NCBI RefSeq assembly: GCF_013836145.1
Contig: NZ_CP057483.1
Coordinates: 1,054,001 to 1,118,000, forward strand
Source of the DNA: Citrobacter sp. RHB25-C09
GTDB taxonomy: Bacteria > Pseudomonadota > Gammaproteobacteria > Enterobacterales > Enterobacteriaceae
Direction of reading: 5' to 3'
DNA: 64,000 nucleotides
Below are positions 44,004-51,421 of the stretch, one piece after another. Each line of letters opens with the position of its first letter. Within the stretch, counting starts at the first letter, position 1. Both the position numbers and the translations under genes were made by a program. A model generated the notes under the pieces. That model had not been told where the DNA came from. It saw nothing but the letters and a program-made list of their open reading frames with translations, and ran no database searches.

Positions 44004-45545
44004 TCAGAGGGCTGTTTGTTGCAAATTTGTGGGCAAGTTAACAATTACTCGCGTGCCGAGCCGGGATTCCAGGGTTAATTCTCCCCCCAGCGCGCTGACC
44101 CGCTCACGCATCCCCTGAATACCGAAACCGGCCATTTTGCCCGCGCAGATCCCCACGCCGTTGTCGTTGACTTCCAGGTGCAGTACGTTCCCCTGTTTGT
44201 GCAGGAGAATTGAAACTTCACTGGCGCCAGCGTGTTTGCAGACGTTGTTGAGAAGTTCCTGTACCAGCCGGTAAAGCGTGAAGCGCACCGTCTCGCTCTC
44301 TGGCGTGGTGTCTAAACGGTAGTCGAACTGGCAGCGGATGCCGCGCTCATGAAATGCAAATTCGTTGAGCAGATGATGCAGTGCCTCTTTAAACGTCAGT
44401 TCATCCAGCGCGGGTGGACGAAGCTGACGCAATAACTGGCGGGTGGAATGGTGAATGCGTCGGGCCAGATCGTTAATTTGACTGGCGGCGGCCTGGGTTT
44501 GCGCGGGATCGTGCGATCGTTTCACCAGTTGGGACTGGATCTGGATGGCGGTGATGTTCTGGCCGATTTCATCATGCAGTTCGCGAGCAAGGTTCTTACG
44601 GGTGTCCTCTTCGGTGTGGATCAACTTTTCCGCTAGCGCCCGCCTCGCCGCCAGTTCGGCTTCCAGACGCTCACGGTAGTGGTGCAGGTTCTGCGCCAGA
44701 TGTTGCTGACGGCTGATGGCGATCCCAAGGCCGATACCCAGCAGTGACTGGGTAGCAAGGAAGATTTCCAGCTCGATCAGATTGCTGAACCCGACGCCGA
44801 TCTGCCGGGCGATGGTGATCATCATGCTACCCAACAGGCCAGAGAGTACGCCGCCCTGCCAACCAAATTTCCATGCCATTACCACGTTGGGGAGAAACAC
44901 CACGATCAGCAGCAGACGCTCGATCTCCGGTGACAGCACCATCTGAGTGCCGATACCGATAATAAAAAACAGGCTGCACCAGATAATGAGCGACGTGCGC
45001 AGCGGTGGATTGTTGGTATCCAGCCCCAGCAGGTGATACCGGTGCTGCTGACGAAGAAATTCAAAAATTAAATAGACGAACGGCGTCAGCAGTACGCCGC
45101 CGGTAAATGACGCCAGTCCGAGGAGCATCGCCGGGCTTTTGACAAACGGGGAGAGCAGGGCGGTGTTCAGCAACGACGCGGTGGTGACCGTTGCCAGCAG
45201 CAGGGTCAGTCGCTGCCAGTAAAGGGGAAAACGGTGCCAGAAACGTTGTGCGAGGCTGGCGGGGAGCAGGGGAATGAGCGGTGCCGCCAGCAGGATGACG
45301 CCGTTGAGCAACTGCTCGCTGTGCAGCCAGAGCAGCATCAGCATCGGCGGCAATATTAGCGCGGGCCAATAGCGACGCGAAAGCAGGATCAGTAGCGCCA
45401 GATAGACGCCATGCGGCAGAAACAGCGCGGCCTGCTGACCATTTTGTGTGAGGTAAAACCCGAGCGTCCACAGCATCAGCCAGCCGGTGCTCCAGGCCAG
45501 GATGATAAACAGTGAGATGACGACGTGACGCAAGCTCCGCGACAT
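44004..45545 (-). CDS. UhpB-like MASE1 sensor histidine kinase
   Basis: A 513-residue membrane kinase. Residues about 1-280 form a MASE1-type region of eight to ten spans. A coiled linker leads to a HisKA_3 dimerisation domain with phospho-accepting His324 in LARELHDEIGQN and an HATPase domain (LLNNVCKHA, DNGVGI, GFGIQGMRERV). The layout is that of E. coli UhpB (500 residues). The ATG overlaps the upstream regulator stop by one base. It should work with the adjacent UhpC-like receptor to phosphorylate the UhpA-like regulator. Confidence 0.9.
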   Translation of the reverse strand: MSRSLRHVVISLFIILAWSTGWLMLWTLGFYLTQNGQQAALFLPHGVYLALLILLSRRYWPALILPPMLMLLWLHSEQLLNGVILLAAPLIPLLPASLAQRFWHRFPLYWQRLTLLLATVTTASLLNTALLSPFVKSPAMLLGLASFTGGVLLTPFVYLIFEFLRQQHRYHLLGLDTNNPPLRTSLIIWCSLFFIIGIGTQMVLSPEIERLLLIVVFLPNVVMAWKFGWQGGVLSGLLGSMMITIARQIGVGFSNLIELEIFLATQSLLGIGLGIAISRQQHLAQNLHHYRERLEAELAARRALAEKLIHTEEDTRKNLARELHDEIGQNITAIQIQSQLVKRSHDPAQTQAAASQINDLARRIHHSTRQLLRQLRPPALDELTFKEALHHLLNEFAFHERGIRCQFDYRLDTTPESETVRFTLYRLVQELLNNVCKHAGASEVSILLHKQGNVLHLEVNDNGVGICAGKMAGFGIQGMRERVSALGGELTLESRLGTRVIVNLPTNLQQTAL

Positions 45546-46174
45546 TAATGTCCTGCCAGTAGCTGATGATCGAGGGCGAAATGAACCAGCTCAATAGTGC
45601 TGTGGCAGTTCAGTTTGCCTAAGACGTTGGCACGATGGACGTGGACCGTTTTATGACTGAGATCGAGACGGAAAGCGATCTCTTTGACGCTTTCACCTTT
45701 CACCAGTAAATCAAACACTTCTCGCTCGCGGGGTGTAAGAATATCAAGCACCTGTGGCGATTTAACGCCTCCGCGCAGGGCTCGCAGTGCGTCAGCACAA
45801 AGATAATGCCCGCCCATCCCGACGGAGCGAACCGCTTGTACGAGTTCTTCCGGCCCGCAGCGTTTTGTCAGATAGCCGCTGGCCCCGGCATCCAGTGCGC
45901 TCTGTACGAAAGTGGGGGAATCATAAATGCTGAGAATGATGGCGCGAAAATGGGGTTTCTGCATCCGCAGGCGTTTCAGCAGGCTCAGACCATTTTCATC
46001 AGGCATAGCGATATCCATGACGGCAACGTTAACGTCATCCTGCAACAATGTCGGCCAGGCTTCCGCCGCACTGCTGTACTGGCCTGCGACGTCGAGGTCT
46101 TCTTCGAGACTGAGTAATTGCGCAAAGCCGGAACGTACTACCACATGGTCGTCCACCAGCACCACACGTATCAT
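45545..46174 (-). CDS. UhpA-like response regulator (NarL/FixJ family)
   Basis: A 209-residue response regulator with receiver acceptor Asp54 in AVMDIAMPDENG and a LuxR-type helix-turn-helix (LTPREREVFDLLVKGESVKEIAFRLDLSHKTVHVHRANVLGKL). The opening IRVVLVDDHVVVRSGFAQLL and the TVHVHRAN recognition helix closely follow E. coli UhpA. It is first in the minus-strand block uhpA-uhpB-uhpC-afuABC and divergent from tauA. The likely regulon is the afu transporter next door, since no uhpT is present in the window. Confidence 0.9.
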   Translation of the reverse strand: MIRVVLVDDHVVVRSGFAQLLSLEEDLDVAGQYSSAAEAWPTLLQDDVNVAVMDIAMPDENGLSLLKRLRMQKPHFRAIILSIYDSPTFVQSALDAGASGYLTKRCGPEELVQAVRSVGMGGHYLCADALRALRGGVKSPQVLDILTPREREVFDLLVKGESVKEIAFRLDLSHKTVHVHRANVLGKLNCHSTIELVHFALDHQLLAGH

Positions 46175-46281
46175 GTTTTGCTCTCCTGCCGGATAATGCT
46201 TCTATGATGCCTGCCGCCGCTGTGCTGGCAATCAATCCAGTGCAGTTATGGAATCCAGGTAGCAAAAAGTGGCAGCAACCT

Positions 46282-46315
46282 GTGCCGGATGGCGATGCAA
46301 TGTGCCTTATCCGGC
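46282..46315. repeat. REP hairpin between the uhpA-like gene and tauA
   Basis: GTGCCGGATGGCGATG and CCTTATCCGGC form a REP-type hairpin. It lies in a divergent promoter region, which is unusual because REP units mostly follow genes. Confidence 0.65.
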
Positions 46316-46461
46316 TGACAATTCCCCCTCATGCGTGAAACTACTATCCTTTGCCGCTTTTTTTCTAAAAACGCTTTGTTCTTAGCAAGAATTTTTAATT
46401 CCTTTATCAAATTCTGCTGCAACGAAATACTGCCCCCATAACAAGACAGGGGAGCAGACAA

Positions 46462-47424
46462 ATGGCACATTCATCGCGTAATACACTTCTTGCCGCACTG
46501 GCATTCATCGCTTTTCAGGCGCAGGCGGTGAACGTCACCGTTGCGTATCAAACTTCCGCTGAGCCGGCAAAGGTCGCGCAGGCGGATAATACCTTTGCTA
46601 AAGAGAGCGGGGCGACCGTCGACTGGCGTAAATTCGACAGCGGCGCAAGTATTGTTCGGGCGCTGGCTTCCGGAGATGTGCAGATCGGCAATCTCGGATC
46701 CAGTCCGCTGGCGGTTGCCGCCAGCCAGCAGGTGCCTATCGAAGTTTTTCTGCTCGCCTCTAAGTTGGGTAACTCCGAAGCGTTGGTGGTGAAGAAAAGC
46801 ATCAGCAAGCCGGAAGATTTGATCGGCAAGCGTATCGCGGTGCCTTTTATCTCTACCACCCATTACAGCCTGCTGGCGGCGCTGAAGCACTGGGGCATCA
46901 AGCCCGGTCAGGTGGAAATTGTGAACCTGCAACCGCCGGCGATTATCGCCGCCTGGCAGCGTGGTGATATTGACGGTGCTTACGTCTGGGCTCCGGCGGT
47001 TAACGCACTGGAAAAAGAGGGCAAGGTGTTGACAGACTCCGCGACGGTCGGAGAGTGGGGCTCGCCAACATTAGACGTCTGGGTGGTGCGCAAAGACTTT
47101 GCCGAGAAGCATCCGGAAATCGTCAAAGCCTTCGCTAAAAGCAATATCGATGCGCAGCAACCCTACATCGCAAACCCCGATGAATGGCTGAAACAGCCGG
47201 AAAACATCAGCAAACTGTCGCGCTTAAGCGGCGTTCCGGAAGCTGACGTTCCGGGGCTGGTAAAAGGCAATACCTACCTTACGCCGCAGCAACAGACGGC
47301 TGAGCTGACCGGGCCGGTCAATAAAGCGATTATCGATACCGCTCAGTTCCTGAAAGAACAAGGGAAGGTGCCTGCGGTGGCGAATGATTACAGCCAGTAC
47401 GTCACCGACCGCTTCGTGCAATAA
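46462..47424 (+). CDS. tauA: TauA, periplasmic taurine-binding protein
   Basis: Binds taurine for the TauABC importer. The 320-residue protein has a Sec signal ending AQA near residue 22, and mature sequence VNVTVAYQTSAEPAKVAQAD, as in E. coli TauA. The ligand-binding pattern SSPLAVAASQQVPIEVF is visible. GGGGAG lies before the ATG. First gene of tauABCD; in E. coli this operon needs Cbl and CysB and is expressed on sulfate starvation. The upstream 287 bp includes the expected control region. Confidence 0.96.
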   Translation: MAHSSRNTLLAALAFIAFQAQAVNVTVAYQTSAEPAKVAQADNTFAKESGATVDWRKFDSGASIVRALASGDVQIGNLGSSPLAVAASQQVPIEVFLLASKLGNSEALVVKKSISKPEDLIGKRIAVPFISTTHYSLLAALKHWGIKPGQVEIVNLQPPAIIAAWQRGDIDGAYVWAPAVNALEKEGKVLTDSATVGEWGSPTLDVWVVRKDFAEKHPEIVKAFAKSNIDAQQPYIANPDEWLKQPENISKLSRLSGVPEADVPGLVKGNTYLTPQQQTAELTGPVNKAIIDTAQFLKEQGKVPAVANDYSQYVTDRFVQ

Positions 47425-47435
47425 AGGAGGCGCTG

Positions 47436-48203
47436 ATGCTGCAAATCTCTCATCTTTATGCTGATTACGGCGGGAAACCGGCGCTGGAAGATATCAATTT
47501 AACGCTTGATAGCGGTGAACTGCTGGTGGTACTGGGCCCTTCCGGCTGCGGTAAAACCACGCTGCTGAACCTGATTGCCGGATTTGTACCCTATCAGCGC
47601 GGCACGATCCAACTGGCGGGCAAGCGGGTGGAGGGGCCGGGCGCTGAACGAGGTGTGGTTTTTCAGCACGAGGGGCTGTTGCCCTGGCGAAACGTGCAGG
47701 AGAACGTCGCGTTCGGTCTGCAACTGGCAGGCGTTGAGAGAACGCAGCGTATTAGCATCGCCCAGCAGATGTTGAAAAAAGTGGGACTGGAAGGGGCGGA
47801 TAAACGGTTTATCTGGCAGCTTTCCGGCGGACAACGTCAGCGGGTTGGAATTGCCCGCGCGCTGGCGGCGAATCCTCAGCTGCTGCTGCTGGATGAACCC
47901 TTCGGCGCGCTGGATGCGTTCACTCGCGAGCAGATGCAGACGCTGTTACTCAAACTCTGGCATGAGACGGGAAAACAGGTACTGCTGATAACGCACGATA
48001 TCGAAGAGGCGGTATTTATGGCGACCGAACTGGTCCTGCTGTCCCCAGGACCAGGCCGGGTGCTGGAACGCCTGCCGCTGAATTTCGCTCGCCGTTTTGT
48101 CGCAGGAGATGACAGTCGCAGCATTAAGTCCGATCCGCAGTTTATCGAGACGCGCGAGTACGTATTAAGCCGCGTCTTCGAACAACGGGAGGCTTTCTCA
48201 TGA
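47436..48203 (+). CDS. tauB: TauB, taurine ABC transporter ATPase
   Basis: A 255-residue ATPase with Walker A GPSGCGKTT (near residue 35), signature LSGGQRQRVGIARAL and Walker B LLLLDEPFGALD. Same length as E. coli TauB. AAGGAGG precedes the ATG, eleven bases after tauA. It overlaps tauC by four bases, which couples their translation. It supplies energy for taurine uptake. Confidence 0.96.
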   Translation: MLQISHLYADYGGKPALEDINLTLDSGELLVVLGPSGCGKTTLLNLIAGFVPYQRGTIQLAGKRVEGPGAERGVVFQHEGLLPWRNVQENVAFGLQLAGVERTQRISIAQQMLKKVGLEGADKRFIWQLSGGQRQRVGIARALAANPQLLLLDEPFGALDAFTREQMQTLLLKLWHETGKQVLLITHDIEEAVFMATELVLLSPGPGRVLERLPLNFARRFVAGDDSRSIKSDPQFIETREYVLSRVFEQREAFS

Positions 48204-49027
48204 GCGTAGTGATCAACGATAAACCGCGCCAACGGGCGCTGAGATGGCGTTGGCCGTTCTCACGGCAGATGAGTTTAAGCTTCGTAACGCTAACGGCGAT
48301 CCTGGCGGTATGGTGGGCTGTCGCGGCGCTGCAACTGATCAGCCCGTTATTTTTACCTCCACCAGGACAGGTACTGCAAAAACTGGTCACCATTGCCGGG
48401 TCACAAGGGTTTATGGATGCCACGCTGTGGCAGCATCTGGCGGCAAGCCTGACCCGCATTGTGCTGGCGCTGCTGGCGGCGGTTATCCTGGGGATCCCTG
48501 TAGGTATTGCGATGGGGCTTAGCCCGACGGTGCGCGGCATTCTGGACCCGATTATTGAGCTTTACCGCCCGGTGCCACCGCTGGCGTATTTGCCGCTGAT
48601 GGTGATCTGGTTTGGTATTGGTGAAACGTCCAAAATCCTGCTGATCTATCTGGCGATTTTTGCCCCGGTGGCGATGTCGGCACTGGCTGGGGTGAAAAGC
48701 GCGCAACAGGTTCGCATCCGCGCCGCGAAAGCGCTGGGGGCGAGCCGTGCGCAGGTGCTGTGGTTTGTGATCCTGCCGGGCGCGCTGCCGGAGATCCTGA
48801 CGGGGTTGCGTATCGGGCTGGGCGTTGGCTGGTCGACGCTGGTGGCGGCAGAGCTTATTGCCGCCACGCGCGGCTTAGGATTTATGGTGCAGTCGGCGGG
48901 CGAATTCCTGGCAACCGACGTGGTGCTGGCGGGCATCGCGGTGATCGCGATTATTGCCTTTATTTTAGAACTGGGTCTGCGTGCGCTTCAGCGCCGCCTG
49001 ACGCCCTGGCATGGAGAAGTCCAATGA
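48200..49027 (+). CDS. tauC: TauC, taurine ABC transporter permease
   Basis: A 275-residue inner-membrane permease of the BPD_transp_1 type with about six spans and the ABC-contact loop RIRAAKALGASRAQVLWFVILPGALPEIL. Matches E. coli TauC (275). ATGA overlaps join it to tauB upstream and tauD downstream. Confidence 0.96.
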   Translation: MSVVINDKPRQRALRWRWPFSRQMSLSFVTLTAILAVWWAVAALQLISPLFLPPPGQVLQKLVTIAGSQGFMDATLWQHLAASLTRIVLALLAAVILGIPVGIAMGLSPTVRGILDPIIELYRPVPPLAYLPLMVIWFGIGETSKILLIYLAIFAPVAMSALAGVKSAQQVRIRAAKALGASRAQVLWFVILPGALPEILTGLRIGLGVGWSTLVAAELIAATRGLGFMVQSAGEFLATDVVLAGIAVIAIIAFILELGLRALQRRLTPWHGEVQ

Positions 49028-49875
49028 GTGAACGTCTGAGCATTACCCCGCTGGGGCCGTATATTGGCGCACAGGTCGCGGGCGCGGACCTGACCCGTCC
49101 GCTGAGCGATAATCAGTTTGAGCAGCTTTACCATGCGGTGCTTCGTCACCAGGTGGTATTCCTGCGCGAGCAGGCTATTACGCCACAGCAGCAGCGGGCG
49201 CTGGCGCTGCGCTTTGGCGATCTGCACATTCACCCGGTCTATCCGCATGCCGAAGGTGTGGGCGAAATTATCGTGCTGGATACACATAACGATAATCCGC
49301 CGGATAACGACAACTGGCACACCGACGTCACGTTTATCGAAACGCCGCCAGCAGGGGCGATTCTGGCAGCTAAAGAGCTACCTTCAACCGGTGGTGATAC
49401 GCTGTGGACCAGCGGCATTGCGGCATATGAAGCGCTGTCTGAACCCTTTCGCCAGTTGCTAAGCGGGCTGCGGGCGGAACATGACTTCCGAAAATCCTTC
49501 CAGGAATTTAAATACCGCAAAACGGAAGAGGAACATCAGCGCTGGCGTGAAGCGGTGGCGAAGCATCCGCCGCTGTTGCATCCGGTGGTGAGAACCCATC
49601 CGGTCAGCGGTAAACAGGCGCTGTTTGTTAATGAGGGATTCACCACGCGTATTGTTGACGTGACGGAGAAAGAGAGCGAGGCGCTGCTCGGATTTTTGTT
49701 CGCTCATATCACGAAACCGGAGTTTCAGGTGCGCTGGCGCTGGCAGCCAAATGACGTGGCGATCTGGGACAACCGGGTAACGCAGCATTATGCCAACGCC
49801 GACTATCTGCCGCAGCGGCGCATTATGCACCGTGCAACCATTCTGGGCGATAAACCGTTTTTTCGTGCAGGGTGA
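49024..49875 (+). CDS. tauD: TauD, taurine dioxygenase
   Basis: A 2-oxoglutarate and Fe(II)-dependent dioxygenase that releases sulfite from taurine. The 283-residue product has the metal ligands His99 and Asp101 in NWHTDVTF and the distal His in VTQHYANADY, with the 2-oxoglutarate-binding Arg nearby in QRRIMHRATI. I start at the ATG at 49024, within the four-base overlap with tauC. The frame is open further upstream but that segment is antiparallel to nothing known and overlaps tauC fully. Last gene of the operon. Confidence 0.96.
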   Translation: MSERLSITPLGPYIGAQVAGADLTRPLSDNQFEQLYHAVLRHQVVFLREQAITPQQQRALALRFGDLHIHPVYPHAEGVGEIIVLDTHNDNPPDNDNWHTDVTFIETPPAGAILAAKELPSTGGDTLWTSGIAAYEALSEPFRQLLSGLRAEHDFRKSFQEFKYRKTEEEHQRWREAVAKHPPLLHPVVRTHPVSGKQALFVNEGFTTRIVDVTEKESEALLGFLFAHITKPEFQVRWRWQPNDVAIWDNRVTQHYANADYLPQRRIMHRATILGDKPFFRAG

Positions 49876-49895
49876 TGAGCTGAGGGGATAATAAC

Positions 49896-49927
49896 GTAGG
49901 CCGGGTAGGGAAGACACGCTACCCGGC
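49896..49927. repeat. REP hairpin between convergent tauD and hemB
   Basis: GTAGGCCGGGTAG and CTACCCGGC form a tight hairpin 20 bases after tauD and 14 bases before the hemB stop. Confidence 0.75.
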
Positions 49928-49940
49928 AATAATGGTTTGC

Positions 49941-50915
49941 TTAACGCAGAATTTTTTTCTCAGCCAGATCCAGCGCAAAGTAGCTGAAGATCAAATCCGC
50001 GCCGGCGCGTTTGATCGAACCCAGGCTTTCGAGTATCACTTTTTCTTCATCAATGGCGCCAGCCATGGCGGCGAATTTGATCATCGCGTATTCCCCGCTG
50101 ACCTGATACGCACCAAGCGGGAGTTCCGTACGCTCGCGAATGTCGCGCAGAATATCCAGATAGGCTCCTGCAGGTTTGACCATTAGACAGTCAGCCCCCT
50201 GCGCCTCATCCAGCAACGACTCACGAATGGCTTCGCGGCGGTTCATCGGGTTCATCTGGTACGTTTTACGATCGCCTTTCAGTGCGGTGCCTGCCGCTTC
50301 ACGGAACGGGCCATAGAAAGACGAGGCGAATTTGGTGGAGTAAGACATGATTGCCGTATCGGTGAAACCAGCGGCATCCAGCGCCTGGCGAATTGCCTGC
50401 ACCTGTCCGTCCATTGCAGCGGAAGGCGCAATAAAATCGGCACCAGCAGCGGCAGCTACGACAGCTTGTTTGCCCAGGTTTGCCAGCGTCGCATCGTTGT
50501 CGACACCGTGCTCGCACAGTACGCCACAGTGGCCGTGGGAGGTATATTCGCAGAAGCAGGTGTCCGACATCACGATCATTTCCGGGACGGTCTGTTTGCA
50601 GATGCGTGACATCCGCGCCACCAGGCCATCTTCTTTCCAGGCATCGCTGCCGGTGTCATCGGTATGGTGAGAGATACCAAACGTCATCACCGAACGGATG
50701 CCTGCGTTAGCGATGCGTTCGATTTCACGCGCCAGATGCTTTTCCGGGATGCGCATAACGCCCGGCATGGCTTCAATCGCTTTGTAATCGTCGAGTTCTT
50801 CTTCAACAAAGATCGGCAACACCAGGTCGTTCAAACTGAGTGTTGTCTCTTCAAACATGGCGCGTAGCGCAGCAGATTTGCGCAAACGGCGAGGGCGTTG
50901 GATTAAGTCTGTCAT
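49941..50915 (-). CDS. hemB: HemB, porphobilinogen synthase (delta-aminolevulinic acid dehydratase)
   Basis: Condenses two 5-aminolevulinate molecules to porphobilinogen in haem synthesis. The 324-residue enzyme has the zinc cysteines in DTCFCEYTSHGHCGVL and the two active-site lysines in YSTKFASSFYGPFR and LMVKPAGAYLDI. I start at the ATG at 50915 (MTDLIQRPRRLRKS), which gives the E. coli length. The frame is open to 50948 without support. In E. coli too it follows tauD convergently. Confidence 0.97.
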   Translation of the reverse strand: MTDLIQRPRRLRKSAALRAMFEETTLSLNDLVLPIFVEEELDDYKAIEAMPGVMRIPEKHLAREIERIANAGIRSVMTFGISHHTDDTGSDAWKEDGLVARMSRICKQTVPEMIVMSDTCFCEYTSHGHCGVLCEHGVDNDATLANLGKQAVVAAAAGADFIAPSAAMDGQVQAIRQALDAAGFTDTAIMSYSTKFASSFYGPFREAAGTALKGDRKTYQMNPMNRREAIRESLLDEAQGADCLMVKPAGAYLDILRDIRERTELPLGAYQVSGEYAMIKFAAMAGAIDEEKVILESLGSIKRAGADLIFSYFALDLAEKKILR

Positions 50916-51421
50916 GGGATGCCTGATGTTTGTGAAATTGAGGTCCATAGTATACCTGAAGCTGCGTCCGGATGGTTTGCGAAAGTTGGCCTTATGCCAC
51001 TCATTTCCCTGAAGTTAAAAAACGATTAAAACAATAATTTTATACGGATGACAATTTATTCATATACGCGAATGTTATTTTTAATATTTAGATTATTTTA
51101 AATGTCGATGGGTTTTGTTGATCTTATTATTTGTTTGAAATTAAGTTTTGTTATTCATTATTTGTCTGCACTTTTTAAAAGTATTTACTGCGAATATGTG
51201 TATCTAGGATGATTGTTTTTAACACTATAATTTATAAGCCATTTAACTTTATTTTCATTCTTTTGTGTTGGTGCGGAATTAATGTCCGGTTCCGGACAGA
51301 GGGTAAAGAATAATTGAACCTTTCATTCGAGACGCCGCATAATCCTCTTCGCAAAACATAATGTTCTATGCATTGATAATTGATGGATCAACTCTATTAC
51401 GTCCCTGAGGAGGGATGACAA
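50916..51421. other. AT-rich divergent region between hemB and ehaB
   Basis: This 506-bp gap is strongly AT-rich from 51000 to 51280, as is common for H-NS-silenced surface-protein promoters. It contains a perfect inverted repeat TGTCCGG-TT-CCGGACA at 51283 and a GAGGAGGGATG ribosome-binding region before ehaB. No gene was seen. Confidence 0.5.
51283..51298. promoter_or_regulatory. Perfect inverted repeat TGTCCGG-TT-CCGGACA upstream of ehaB
   Basis: Seven-base perfect arms with a two-base centre, 124 bases upstream of the ehaB ATG, standing out in AT-rich DNA. Likely an operator; the binding protein is unknown. Confidence 0.4.

Noticed and set aside
46331..46441. A 36-codon frame (MRETTILCRFF...) just upstream of tauA
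   Set aside because: There is no ribosome-binding site before its ATG, and it covers the expected tauA promoter region. Cysteine- and phenylalanine-rich composition suits chance translation of AT-rich DNA.
48760..49023. N-terminal extension of TauD by 88 codons
   Set aside because: It overlaps tauC in another frame; the ATG at 49024 gives the exact E. coli length and the ATGA coupling.
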